Assembly: GCA_020746105.1 (NCBI GenBank)
Contig: CM036622.1
Coordinates: forward strand, 37,549,477 to 37,613,476
Origin: Trogon surrucura
Lineage: Eukaryota; Chordata; Aves; Trogoniformes; Trogonidae
Length of the DNA: 64,000 nt
Direction: 5' to 3'
In this document: one piece after another, positions 27,720 through 39,028 of the stretch
How positions within the stretch are numbered: the stretch's first letter is position 1
Layout of the letters: the number at the start of each line of letters is the position of its first letter
Made by a program: the position numbers and the translations under genes
Notes under the pieces: model-generated
Databases searched by the model: none
Told to the model about the DNA's origin: nothing
The model's input: the letters and a program-made list of their open reading frames with translations, nothing else

Positions 27720-28773
27720 GGCTGCGGTCTCAGCAGGCGCGACGCTGCCACAGGATGCCCGTCACAGGATGCCCGTCGCAGCCGACCGGGAGGAGGCCGA
27801 TGGCGGCGCTGCCCTCCCGGCACGGAGGGCAAGGCTGAGTGCATGGGGGCTGCGGGGCCATGTCTCCCCACTGAGCTCCCACGCGGGGACCAGGCCGGAG
27901 GGCAGGTGCACCTCGCCGAGGGGACGCCTCACCTCACCTCACCTCGGCACCTGTGGGCACCCGGGCAGCGCAGGACCCCGGCCCGGCCCAGGAGCTGCCT
28001 CAGGTGCTCAGGGAACGAGCGGCCTCCCGGAGGGCTCGGACGCTGCCCCGCTGCGGCTCCTGTTCCCGCCCGGGCGAGAGCGGAGCACGACCTTGGCCGG
28101 CTGGGGAAGCGTCCATCGCCGGCGGCCGAGGGGCGCAGCGGCCGCCCGGCGCCGTGACAGGCCCCCGCCCGGCCGGCGGGAGCCCACCGCGCCGAACAAA
28201 AGGCCCTGCCGAGGCCCGGAAACGTCCCGGGGCGGCGGGCAGAGCCAAGCCGAGCCACGCCGCCAGCCCGGGGGGCGAGCCCGCAGCCCCGCACGGCCGG
28301 GCGCAGGGCCCGCGGCCGCCGGTGACCCTCAGCTCGCCGCTCACCGCCGCGTCGGGCCCTGCAGCGGGCACGGTGGAGAGGAGGGGGGAAACCGGTGAAG
28401 AACGCAATGCAACAGCTCCAGCGGCACTGAGAGAGGGAGAGAGGGGGCAACACAATGAGGCCAGAGGCAGCCCCTGCCCCTTCCATTAACAAAAGCTCCC
28501 CAGCCGCGGGGCTCGCACCCGCCTCCGCCGCGGGGCTGCCTTCACCACCCGGGCTTGGGGGGGTCTGCAGCGGGCGGCGCCCCCGCTGCTCCCCGCAGCA
28601 GGCGGGCGGTGGGAGCCGAGGGATGTCTCGCATCGCCGCCCCACACTACCCGCCCCAAGCCCCCGGCCCGCTGCCCCCCCCCAGGTTGCCGCCGCCCGCA
28701 CAATGCAGCCCCCCGCCGCCCCGGGGGCCCCCCGCACAAAGCGGGCCAGTTCCGCCGCCCTTCCCGCACCGAC

Positions 28774-28919
28774 CTTGAGCTGCCTCGGGCGCCCCTAAGG
28801 TTTTGGTCACAGCCTTCCACACGTTGCAGCCCAGCAGACAGAGGAGAAGCGCCGCCGACCTGCTCATTTCCACCCGCCGCCGCCAGCCGCCGCCAGGGAG
28901 GGAATCGCCGCCAGAGCCG
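28774..28919 (-). CDS. First coding exon of unidentified membrane or secreted protein
   Basis: Partial gene: one exon only. On the minus strand the ATG at 28,867-28,865 has G at -3, a fair Kozak context, and opens a frame of 31 complete codons plus one base. It begins MSRSA, continues through a hydrophobic run (AALLLCLLGCNVW) and then KAVTKTLGAPEAAQ, which fits a signal peptide or signal anchor. The exon would start at 28,919 after a polypyrimidine tract of repeated CTCC ending in GGGCAG, and end at 28,774 with AAG|GTCGGT (7 of 9 donor positions; C at +3 is a weakness), leaving a phase-1 junction typical of signal-peptide exons. Beyond the donor the frame turns into glycine-rich low complexity, supporting an exon end there. 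Alternatively, 28,919 is not spliced and the 5' UTR is continuous. I do not recognise the gene and found no later exon. Confidence 0.5.
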
Positions 28920-28926
28920 CTGCCCG

Positions 28927-28943
28927 GAGGAGGAGGAGGAGGA
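28927..28943. repeat. (GGA)n short trinucleotide repeat
   Basis: GGAGGAGGAGGAGGAGG on the plus strand, hence CCT repeats on the minus strand. In the minus direction it forms most of the polypyrimidine tract in front of the proposed acceptor at 28,920. Confidence 0.8.
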
Positions 28944-29498
28944 GAAAGAGCCGCATCAGGGGCTGGCCCGCTCCGCGCCTCCCTCCATGTTGCCGTGCGC
29001 TGCCCCTCCTGCTTTCTCCGCCTGCTGCATTGTCGTCCCGCCGCTGCGCCCCGGCCTCCGCGCCCCGCGCTGTCCCCCCGGGCGGGCGGCGGAGGCGGGT
29101 GCGGAGGGAGAGGCGGGAGCGCTCCGCGGCCCCGGCTGCCTGTCTGGTTTTATTTTTTTATTTCACCACCACCCCCCCGCCCCGTTTATTTTTTCCCCGG
29201 TCTCCCGGCAGGGGCAGGCAGGCTCCGCCGCCCGCCCGTTAACCCTTTGCGGCACCCCCTGCCCCACGCGGCGGGCCTGGCGGAACAGCGCCCCCTGCCG
29301 CCCTTGCCCCGGCCCTCCCGGCCCACCGCGGGGCGAGGGGCCGCGGCCCCCCGGCGAGCGGCGGCGCCTGCCCGGTGGACTTCGCCAGCCCCCGCCGAGC
29401 CCCGTCGCCCCGCGAAGACCGGCTGCCGCTCGGGTGCAGGCGCGCCACCTGAGGGCAGCCACACCCCCTCTTCCTTCCCCAGGTGATGCGGCGCTTAC

Positions 29499-29735
29499 CT
29501 GCCGCGGGGGGCCGGGTCCTGTCGCCCTCCCTCTGGCTCCTTCAGCAGCTGCAAAATGGCCTCCTCGGTGGCACCGTCCACCGCCGCCGCGGTGGCTCCC
29601 CCGGCTTCAGCGGGAGCGGTGCGGGGGAAGACGGACGCGGTGGCTTTGTAATGGCACGGCCGTGACGCGCCGAGTCGCGGGGTCTTCCGTGGCCCCTGGG
29701 GCCTGGTCCCCAGCTGCTGATGTTGAATTTAAAGC
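29499..29735 (-). other. Candidate upstream exon of the minus-strand gene
   Basis: The minus strand has CAG|GTAAGC with the last exon base at 29,499, an 8-of-9 match to the donor consensus and the best donor in the island. The sequence before it is open in one frame from about 29,735 to the donor, encoding an alanine-rich stretch followed by a helix-like ATEEAILQLLKEPEGG, but no in-frame ATG is present. Joined to 28,919 the frame would stay in register with the ATG at 28,867. This could be a 5' UTR exon or part of a coding exon that starts elsewhere. The 5' boundary given is only the first upstream stop in that frame. Confidence 0.4.
29556..29651 (+). CDS. Small plus-strand ORF with strong Kozak start, possibly chance
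   Basis: GCAAAATGGCC gives A at -3 and G at +4, an optimal vertebrate start context, and opens 31 codons (MASSVAPSTAAAVAPP...) ending in TAA at 29,649-29,651. The product would be alanine- and valine-rich with no recognised domain. It sits in the island on the strand opposite to the proposed upstream exon. It may be an upstream ORF of a divergent transcript, or simply the mirror of GC-rich DNA. AAAATGGC also resembles the core of a YY1 site. Confidence 0.2.
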   Translation: MASSVAPSTAAAVAPPASAGAVRGKTDAVAL

Positions 29736-29960
29736 TGTTTAAAAAAAATAGACAACCGAAGAACACATCCACCCAGCTACTGTTTTTTACACAGAATTGT
29801 TTAAAAGACTCACACGGGACGCTGGGCAAGAAAGGCGAACTCTGGGGTTGAAGCGCTGGCAGCGGAGGCCGAGGCCAGGCAGCATCCCGGGCGCGTGGCG
29901 GCCCCCGGGCGGGGCGGGAGCAGCTCTGTGGGGATCGAGGCGTGGGCCGGGACAGGCCCC

Positions 29961-31365
29961 CGGGGGCTCCCTCACTGGGGCATTTTGCACCAGGAGCATC
30001 TCTGGGTGTACTTTTCTCCAGCAGACGGAACACACGGCCACAGCGCTCACTCCTCCCTGCCCAGGCTGTGCTGCCTCGGAGACCGAGAACAGGCACTGCT
30101 CATGTTTCCCGCAGCGCAGGGGCTGCTGCTGCAGACAGCTTTTATGGCAAGTCTTGACACAGCTGTGCAAAGCAAAGCCCCTGCCCCGCCAGCTCGCACA
30201 TTTCCCACGATCTGCTCCCACATTCTGCCAATGCTTCAGGTTGCCTGTACGACTGAAGTTTGCACACCTACGACATCCATCTCTCGCAGACAGGTTTTAT
30301 TTGTAATATCTGCTTTTAATTAAAATATGCCATAAAAATGCAATGCATTATACAGTTATTCTTAAAAAGCAGTACAGTTGTTTACTCTGTCACTTCAGTA
30401 TTTGACCAGAGTAGCTATACCACAACTACAGGTTGTTTCTTTTATGGATTTTATTAATGTCTTGTGCCCCAAAACTGATTTTCAGATTCCTTTTTGGAGG
30501 CACTCCAACTGATTACAATACATTTCATTCTGGTTAACGTTAAATTCAAACACATTTTTCTGTGAGTTGATAAATAGAGTGCAGACACCGCAACTTTATC
30601 TTTTTGTCCTGAAAATTTAGAGGATTTATTTGTAAAGCCTGATCCTATAAGAAAAGGCTATTCATTTCACAGAGGAGACCAAATGAGCAAATAGAGATCA
30701 TCTGATCTCACTCCTGCTTATCATAAAACAAAGATTTCAATATTGTAAACTCGTGTCATGTCTAAACAGTTCCTGTGTACCAAGCACAGCCTGAAGAGCC
30801 CAGTGGACTTATAACAAAACTGATCAAAGTTCAGGGGCTGTTAGTGACTGTGAGGCAACTTCTTCCTAAAGAAAGAAGGCTGGCCATGTGGTAAATATTC
30901 ACACACGATTAAGCATCTTTTCTGAGATCCCATTTCCCTTTTTCTGGGTGTCCATGGATTTAAATTAGCATAAGTAAGATGAGCTCATAGCTAGAAACTT
31001 GTATAAAACCTATTTCTGTCCATAAGCAAAGCTAGGGCAATTTGTTACAAAGAAGAATATGCATTTTCCTGAATATAGTTGTATTCTTTTCACAGAAAAC
31101 AGATACCATGGTCCTTGCAATATCAGCAGATAATGCATAATAATTAGTGGTGGAAAAGAAATGAGATATTGCCCTGAGAAACAGAATATTGCACTGATTT
31201 TTGTCTAGAATTTACACTTAAGAAAGCAGAAGGCCATTTACGTAGGGCTTCCCCTTACTCATCTTTTTCAAACCCAGAAAATTTTGCTTTGCCATTAGTA
31301 AACAAATGGTCTGTTTCAAGACTCAGTTTTGGCTGCATTTGCTCACTGTACCCATTATGCAATGG
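29961..31365. other. Non-coding DNA upstream of the CpG island
   Basis: GC content falls steadily after 29,960 and the sequence is AT-rich from about 30,300. No gene or repeat was recognised. The 140-170 codon frames around 29,797-30,323 are extensions of the GC-rich edge and lack any known domain. Confidence 0.5.
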
Positions 31366-31501
31366 TGTGTTTAAGTGTTGCTTAGATGTCGTGTTGGGTG
31401 ATATGATTTAGGGGTGAACTTGCAGTGTAGGGTTAATGGTTGGACTCGATGATCCCAAGGGTTTTTCCCAACCTGAATTGTTCTATGATTCTATGATTCT
31501 A
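31366..31501 (+). mobile_element. CR1 LINE, 5'-truncated 3' end (plus)
   Basis: It is nearly identical to the last 130 bases of the copy at 5690-5886 (TTAGATG, GTGTTGGGTGATATGATTT, AGGGTTAATGGTTGGACTCG) and ends in TTCTATGATTCTATGATTCT. A short, relatively recent truncated insertion of the same subfamily. Confidence 0.92.
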
Positions 31502-32689
31502 TTTCCAGTTCAAGACAAGGATGTTTCCTAACTCATACTACAAGCTACAGCCCTATGAAAGGTTAACTTTTCATCATTGCCTTCTTCCTTCCTTCGAAGA
31601 AAGAGCTCTGCTTGGAGTCACTCACCACAGCACTTTCTCCTGTCCCATGGCTGCGCAATGGGAACTACCACAACAGACTGCTTTGGCCTTCCTACGTTGT
31701 TCTGCTACCTGAGTGAGCTACCTTAAAGTTATGAAATTCAACTTTATTAGGTCTCATAGCTTTTGGGTTTTATTTAGTCTGGGAAAGACAGCTCACCTGT
31801 ATGGATTCCATGACTACGAGATGTTATAATATGACATCTACTACTTCACAAAAGCTGATCAGACATGAAGAAAGTGTAAAACCTTTTCTGAGATTATTCA
31901 AAATCTCTTCTTTTCAAATTGTGTGTAAATTAATATATAGACCTTGATATTACAATTCCTGTCTAACAAGAACATGGCAGAGGATGAAAAGAAAACCTAT
32001 ATTTTTTCATAATTCCCATAAAAATTTTGACCTACCAAAGCGAGATGTGGATACCTGATCCTAAGTAAGCTATGCAGATTTTGAAAACACAGACACACAC
32101 ATATATGTAATAGCACACACTCGCTGCATTAGCCTTCTTTATTGCAGTCCAGAAACACTTGTAGACTGCTACACTGGGCACACTGGGCTTGTGTCCTTCC
32201 TGAATAAGCTAAATTTATGTAGATAATTACATGGTAGCATTCTCATAAATGCACCCATTCATGTAATGAAACTGAGCTATTCCTCTAAATAGTTTATCTT
32301 CAGTTGATCTTTTCTACCTTGCTTCAGTGAGCACTGAAGTATCTAACACTCACATATTGGTAATGCCATTGATTCCAGGATGAATACTCCCTGTGGAATA
32401 TGGGATAGTTCATGGCTTGCAGCTTGATTCAAATCTCTTCAAATTTAGGCAAATATCAGTTCTACTCCAGTCAATGTTTTCATGCCTTGCTTGCAGCCCA
32501 ATGGCTGCAAGACAACTTTAAAGTAAAAAAGGAGCCAAGTTACTGCAATCTGAGTAAACACCACAGGAGAGGTGTCAGCAAATGACATTAATACAATAAT
32601 ATGACCTAAGTCAGGCTCTAGCAAGAGCTCAGCTCTGACTCTGATCATACAGGAGCCAGCAGTGTGCACTTGCAGCAAAGCCGGTGAAT
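31502..32689. other. Non-coding DNA, no gene seen
   Basis: AT-rich spacer between two CR1 copies. It includes a small ACACACATATATGTA microsatellite near 32,094. No coding or RNA gene signature was recognised. Confidence 0.5.
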
Positions 32690-33284
32690 GGTATCCTTAG
32701 CTGCATTACTCAAAATATTGTCAGCAGATCAAGGAGCATGATCCTTCCCCTCTACTCAGCCCTGGGGAGGCCACACCTGAAGTGCTGTGTCCAGTTCTGG
32801 GCTTCCCAGTACAGGAGAGACACAGACATACTGGAGAGCGTCCAACGAAGGGGCACGAAGATGATGGACTGGAGCATGTGTCTCATGAGAAAAGGTTGAG
32901 AGAGCTGGGACTGTTCAGCCTGGAGAAGAGAAGGCTCAGGGTGGTCTTATTAATGTGTATAAAGACCTGGAGGGAGGGTGCAAAGAGGACAGAGCCAGGC
33001 TTTTGTCAGTGGTGACCAGTGACAGGACCAGAGGCAGCGGGCACAAACTAAAACACAGATGTTCCCTCTGAACATCAGGAAACTTTTTTTTTTTACTGTG
33101 AGAGTGACTGAGCACTGGCACAGGTTGTCTTGGAAGGTTGTGGAATCTCCATGGAGATACTCAAAAAGCTACCTGGACATGATCCTGGGCCACTGGCTCT
33201 AGATGGCCCTGCCTGAGCAGGGAAGCTGGAATAGCTGACCTCCAGAGGTGCCTTCCAACCTCAACCTTTCTGTGATTCTGTGAT
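32690..33284 (+). mobile_element. CR1 LINE, ~600-bp 3' fragment (plus)
   Basis: This is the longest well-preserved plus-strand CR1 copy in the window. It reads through GGAGGCCACACCTGAAGTGC, CAGTTCTGGGCTTCCCAGTA, CAGCCTGGAGAAGAGAAGGC (all classic 3' ORF2 sequence) and into the 3' UTR, ending CTTCCAACCTCAACC, TTTCTGTGATTCTGTGAT. The encoded region is the C-terminal end of the CR1 ORF2 protein, broken by frameshifts; an internal T run near 33,088 is a likely source of one. It shares its subfamily with the older copy at 11,300. Confidence 0.94.
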
Positions 33285-35461
33285 CTCTGTTTAGAAAGAA
33301 TACTTGAACCCTAGTGCCCAAGGTGTAGTGGGAACTAGGTGACTGGACCTATTCCTACCCCAAGGTGGACATTTTTCCTTTCTGCAGCATTTCCTATTTG
33401 TCCAGTCCATGCTGAGACTACCCATTGTACTTTTTACATTGTACAAACAATCTAGATTGCATTTTAAATTGTACAAACAAATTTCTAAATAGTTGACCAT
33501 TGAGGTCAGGCATACTAATATATTTACAACATGATTAGCTATTAATGAGGCTCTCAGTCTTTAGTAGACAGACTTGTTCAAAGAGTGCCTTGCAGAGTAT
33601 ATGAGTTATTTTGAGGTTAGGCTTGCAGTTAAAATTTTCAATTTTCTATGGTGAGTAGTTTCACAGACACTTTTTTATGGTATGCTGAATATGCCTAAGC
33701 AAAAGTTTGGGCTAATTGGTTCTTTTCTCTTTCACAACCTCTAGTATGGTCTTGTGATATTATTTCCATTTACACAAATCTAAATTATGAAAGCAGTGCT
33801 CAGCCAGCCAATGACAAATCTATAATGAATTAACATATATTTTCTATATAGCAAGTGAATTCAGTGAACCAAGTGGTGCAAGTATTTGTAATAATGATGT
33901 ATCTCTAGCAAACAGTTATAGCCTTTCTTGTTGGTAGTACTGGTCTGTGCATTTGGGAATGGCTTTGAAGTACTTTTATCATTTCTAGCAGAGTCCTTGT
34001 TTACCAGTGCGCAAGTTACTTTACATATTGAAGATCACACAAAACTAATCTTTAAAAAAAAAAAGTGAATGTCAAGAGTACAAAGCCCTGAAGATTATTT
34101 TGCAATGCTCCGGGTAAGCTGAGCCAGCTACTGATTACACGGTATTCAACATTTCACATGAAAACTATAGAAGCTATTTAGTTCTGGATCTTTCAAAAAG
34201 AAAAGCAAAGTTTTATGGCCAGGAGAGCAATAAGTTCGCATCCTTATCAGAAATCTAGCAGTGTTTGAGGATGACTGTTGTTTTGTTGTTGTTTTATTGA
34301 GTGTGGACATCAAAACATAATGGTATCTTTGGCAGAAATACCTTTTACCCTAAAGATCTCAGAACATTTCAATACTGACATGCACATGCTGTGCTATTAA
34401 TATGAAAGCAAAGTAGTGCCTATACATGCTCTGCCTAAGAAAGAATTAAGTGCCTGTTTACATAGGGAAGTCAGTGTGGAACAGTTACATTTAAAATACA
34501 CCCCCTTACCTGACTGCACACTAAATCCCTTGGTAGACAGCTGGTTGTGGACCAGCTCAAGGCTTCAGGAATTAGAGGCAAACTCAGGTTTCACTGCCCT
34601 ATTTCTGTATTAAATAAAATTATATTTATCGCGTGGGAGCTGCCAGAGTAGGACTAGGCTGAAATGAAAAAAAAAGATCTACAAGCATGATCTAAAGGTT
34701 GCAGAGGAGAGGCTATTAAGGGGTCTTGAACTCAAAATAACAGTTTTTGGAGGCTGGGCTCCAGCAGCTGAGAAAGGACTGGGAGACGGTGGTAGATCTG
34801 AAGCAGGGATCAAATGATTACCAAGGACTCAATGGGCTTTGGAACAGGGGAAGGAAGGATGAAGGAAGGGCCGCATCGGGTCTGTGGAGCTTTTGGGAGC
34901 TATGGGAGATAGCAGCATCTGTGAGCTTGTGCCTCTCCCTCCAGTATGATCTGCTCAGATGAGCAGATCGCCGCTGTCTTCCTTCCCAGATACTTTTCTC
35001 TCTTAGCAGAAAGAGCAGCCTCTGCTCCTGCCACGGGAGATGACACATGAAGGCGAAGGGTAGGCTCAGGGCCAAGAATAATGGAAGGGGAGAGCGGCAC
35101 CAGGGAAGAGGTAAGAGGGTACTGACTGCCACTGCCAGCAGACTGCAGGCTCCCCTTCAAAGTGGCCACTGTCACCCCCACCTCAGCCCTTCCCTTAACA
35201 GGAACAGCAGCAAGTCTGGCCCTGTGTGTAGCTCCAAAAAACCAAAGTCCACTTCTGGGTGCAGTGAACTCTGCTTAACCCCCCTGGCAGGTGAGCTCTG
35301 AGGAAATACCTGTCCCTTGCTGGAGTGAGTGGCAGCTCCTGCAGATTGCTGCCCCCAGGCAGCTGCCTACACCAGCTAGTTTTCTCTGTTGACACTGTGC
35401 AAAGCCTCCTTAGAATTGCTGAGGCACAGGGCTTGTGTTTCTCTGAAGGCTGAAACAACTA
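33285..35461. other. Non-coding DNA with a perfect palindrome
   Basis: No gene was recognised. Near 33,437 and 33,468 the 13-mer ATTGTACAAACAA occurs twice. The 22-base palindrome at 34,948 is listed separately. The region 34,720-35,330 is less AT-rich and open in several frames (up to 104 codons), without any known domain. Confidence 0.45.
34948..34969. repeat. Perfect inverted repeat, 10-bp arms, GA centre
   Basis: GATCTGCTCA and TGAGCAGATC are exact reverse complements separated by GA. As a near-perfect 22-bp palindrome it could be a dimeric protein-binding site or a small cruciform. No element boundary was seen next to it. Confidence 0.9.
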
Positions 35462-35721
35462 GAATCATAGAATCACAGAATGTGTTGGGCTGGAAGGCAT
35501 CTTTAGAGGTAGGTCATCTAGTCCAATCCCCCTGCAGTAAGCTGGGACATCTTTAACTAGATCAGGTTGCTCAGAACCCCGTCCAGCCTGACCTTGAATG
35601 CCTCCAGGAGCCTCCACCACCTCTCTGGGCAACCTGTTCCGGTATTTCAACACCCTCAAAGAACTTCTTCCTAACTCTAACCTAAATCTACCCTGCTCTA
35701 GTTTAAAACCATTGCCCCCCA
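35462..35721 (-). mobile_element. CR1 LINE, 5'-truncated 3' end (minus)
   Basis: It begins GAATCATAGAATCACAGAAT, the reverse complement of CR1 terminal repeats, then GGCTGGAAGGCATCTTTAG, TCTCTGGGCAACCTGTTCC and CTTCCTAACTCTAACCTAAA, the standard CR1 3' region read backwards. Truncated at about 35,721. Confidence 0.93.
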
Positions 35722-38700
35722 TCTATTACTCAGCTAGCTGAATGATAATCTGTTTTTGATGAAGAAAAGGTTTGGACTGACCCCCAGTACTGTAAAGAAT
35801 CTAGGGTAGAGTTTGTGGTTGTTTTTTTTTTTTTTTAAAAAAAAGGCTCCATATACTCCTGATAAGCATTTCCCAGAGGGGAAAATGCAACTTCAGAAAT
35901 ACTGTACAATAACCTATCACTTTTTTGAAGCATCATACTTCTGCTGGAAAAACATTTAGTGGATGACGAAAAAGGCTTCCAGACATTAGTCTGCCAGTCC
36001 AGTGTAGAAATGGCAGTGCTGGTACCTAGATATTTACCAGTCTTGGCAAGCCAGACATAGATACTTCAGCTTGCAGGGCAGAATATATTCAAGTGTGCAG
36101 CCCCTGCAAGTCTCTCTGTAAAACATGGGGAGATACTAAAATCCACACGTGGGGATATGACCTTATAAGAGCAGAGGACAGACCAGAGAGGACATATAGC
36201 CTTATGGACAGCTTCCTAACAACAAACAAGAGAGAACCCACTAGCGCTAGGCTCATGGGATTTCATTTAACTGAAAGACAGAACATGAAGATAATCCAAA
36301 ATTAGAACACTGATGAGCAAATCAAGGTCTCAGTGTCTGACCACAGATGCTGTAAAGCAGAACTGTATTTGTGACTCTTTTTAGCTTTTTTCAATTCCTG
36401 CTCCAGTTCTCATACAAACATACAAAATTTTTGTCTTGTTTAATGCTGAGAGGCTAAGCATGACCTGGTCTTAAGATTCAGCTCTTGTATACCCAAAAGT
36501 GTAGCACCATGTATGATGTATTGAGTGCGCGCACTCTCACACACACACACACACACAGACAGTTATTTTCCTCAGTCTTTACTCCATTAATTTCAGATTT
36601 TCAGTATCACTAATCCTAAATGTCCAATTAAAAACCAGACACTTCACATCCTCCCAACCCCCAAATGGAATTATTTTGCACATTTTGTGACTGGCAAGTT
36701 TTTTTTTTTAACCTCTAGGGCTGTTATGTTTTCCAGCTTTTCCCCACGTTTCTGAAAACTGAATTTAAAAGAAGCAACAAATACCTGAGAGTCCCAGATG
36801 AGCTCCTGACTCTGAATGCTAAGGATTTAGGAAGAATACTAGCATAACAAAATTTTTAATAACAATACGAAAAAGTGCCAACATTCATATTAAGGATTGT
36901 TGCAAGATTAACACAGACCATAATTAACAGGAAGCTGTTATTCAGCTCAAAAATCCTTCTTTTGCCTTTTCTGTTATTTATGGCTTCATTTTGCTGAAGG
37001 CATGACTATGATTCAGATATGAGCTAGAACAACTTAAACCTTTCTCTGGAGAAGGTTTGATTTAAAACTCTGTTGCACACTACTTACATGATGGTCTGAA
37101 CTGCCACAAAGTTCTTATGATACAACAAAAAATATGCCAGATTTAAGTAAACTGAAATATGCAAAGGACAGCAAAAGCAAAGGACAGCAAAACAGAAGCT
37201 TTCTAAAGTGTCATTGTGGTGTAAAGCCTTACTAAAACCACTCTCTTCCCTAAAGCTCTTAATGGCTTTTGACTAAGTTTAAGAGCTTCCATTCTCTATT
37301 TAATCGCCTTGATGAAATACACTCAAAGCAGTTTAGATCTGAGCTCCTCAACATCGAGTCACTCCGTTGCTCTGGGTTGTCTCCCTCGGTGCCACCGCAG
37401 CTGTGGCTCTTCTGGAAGTTGATGGAGATACAAACACCATCCAGGCACCGCTCTGTTCAGGGAGCTGGTGAGTGCCTGTGCTTCGCTGTGCCTCCTGATG
37501 ATACTTCCTTCTGTTCTCTCCCTTTGAGTCAGCAAAAATAAAATGCAAGAGAGTCTTGATTAACGGCCTTGAGCTGTCATCAGGAACTTCTCTAAAGATT
37601 TTCATCTTTTTGAAAAAGAAAAGAAAAATAAACCACTTTATAAATCAATACAAAACTGGCAAACGTTCTCAGAAGCTGTAACCTTAGGAAGATTTTAAAA
37701 ACTGGATATCACTGAAGTTCTTCAGTCATCTGTGTTGATCATCTTTCTGTGGCTCCCCTTCCTCCCATCTGCCTGTTACTTCTGCTCACAGGATTCCTCT
37801 CACCCAGGACACTTCACTTATTTTCATGGTTTCAGCTACTGACTACATTACCAAAATCTCATTTATCTTTCTACTCCAGCCTTTTTGTTACTTCAACCTT
37901 TTAGTTTCAAGCACATCAGCTTTACAATTGGAAACTGAAACCTTCTCCTCAAAAAACTTTGTCCCTTCCTTTATTACTGAAAACCTGCTTATTGTTACCT
38001 CTCACCCATACTTCTAAACAGCGCTTCCATTTTTTTTCCTTTCTCTTTCTTCCCATCCATTTTATCTTATACATTTCTCCCAGTTCATCTTTCTAAGCTT
38101 TACTTTATTCTAAATACGCCTACTGCTGCAGTCTTGTTCAAGCAGTTTTACCTAATGTCAAATACTACAGGTCCCATTCCATCCACTCCCACCTTCCTCC
38201 TTTAATCTGAATGGTTGGTTTTGAATGATCAGAATTCACCCCTTTGGTGTCAATACAACTTCTGATTCAGGCAACACTGCATTGGTTTGATTCATTGTTT
38301 CTTCATAAGAACTGGAGACTTAGCATTTTTAAAGTTAAAGCTTAGGTCTGTTCAAACACAGTTATGCGCAGCTTAAAAATAATTCACAGTTATTGGTAAT
38401 TTACCAAGACTGAGAATTATATTGTAATCCTGAAAGCTCAGTAAAATATAATCTTCCAGGATCTATCTAAGCTTGACTTTTAAATTATTTTGGATATTCA
38501 TTTCACCATATTATGCCACCAGTCATTAATGGAAATATTTTTTGGAGTATTTTCATTTTATCTACCTAGTTGAAATCAAAATATCAAGGCAATTATTGAT
38601 ATAATTTTTCTGGTGGTCTGCTGTGTCTGATTGCCACACACATCCCATCACAGTTTAGTAATGTCTTAGACAGCTACAGCTGTGCCAGCAAATGCACTAG

Positions 38701-38927
38701 TTTCTTAGCTCCCAAGGGCCCAGCTTTGAATTAGCTTGTGCTAAACAGTGTCCCTCCCACCACAGTTAATGTGATGCACGTTGCAACGTTATTTTTTTTC
38801 CTTCTGTCGCTAAATTCAAACTCATGTCTTCAAGCTCACATAGGGTTCACTACCAAGCTGTATAATGTGACACATAAGTATTAAATTCTACAACATTAAT
38901 ATTTAGGAAGTGCTTGGTTTTTCACAT
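35722..38927. other. Non-coding DNA, no gene seen
   Basis: AT-rich. It contains a T14/A8 junction near 35,822, the (AC)n microsatellite at 36,539, and a 16-base near-tandem duplication GCAAAGGACAGCAAAA near 37,160-37,191. No coding sequence was recognised. Confidence 0.5.
36539..36558. repeat. (AC)10 microsatellite
   Basis: Ten uninterrupted AC units, preceded by GCGCGCACTCTC. A dinucleotide tract of this length is often polymorphic. Confidence 0.9.
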
Positions 38928-39028
38928 AGAATCATAGAATTGTCAGGGTTGGAAGGGACCTTAAAGATCATCTAGTTCCAACCCCCCTGCCATAGGCAGG
39001 GGGTTCTCCCACTAGATCAGGTTGCTCA
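38928..39028 (-). mobile_element. CR1 LINE, short 3' end (minus)
   Basis: CATAGAATCATAGAATTGTC, then GGGTTGGAAGGGACCTTAAA and AACCCCCCTGCCATAGGCAG are the extreme CR1 3' end on the minus strand. Only about 100 bases remain, ending at ACTAGATCAGGTTGCTC. Confidence 0.92.

Larger units (their letters stand above)
27720..29960. promoter_or_regulatory. Large CpG island, likely promoter
   Basis: About 2.2 kb of very GC-rich sequence with dense CpG contrasts sharply with AT-rich DNA on both sides. In vertebrates such islands mark promoters and first exons. Minus-strand splice signals and a signal-peptide-like ATG frame lie inside (28,774-28,919 and 29,499). Long open frames on both strands here (up to ~395 codons) reflect the scarcity of AT-rich stop codons and should not be read as proteins. 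Divergent transcription from the plus strand is possible but unproven. Edges are judged by eye. Confidence 0.85.

Noticed and set aside
27931-27948. CCTCA tandem units
   Set aside because: Only three copies; too short to call a repeat array.
27508-28398. 296-codon plus-strand open frame
   Set aside because: Same composition artefact at the island edge; overlapping frames of 104-234 codons are equally open on both strands.
28555-29742. 395-codon plus-strand open frame in the CpG island
   Set aside because: Proline/arginine/alanine-rich with no domain. Several frames on both strands are open here because GC-rich DNA has few stop codons, and it runs across the minus-strand splice signals.
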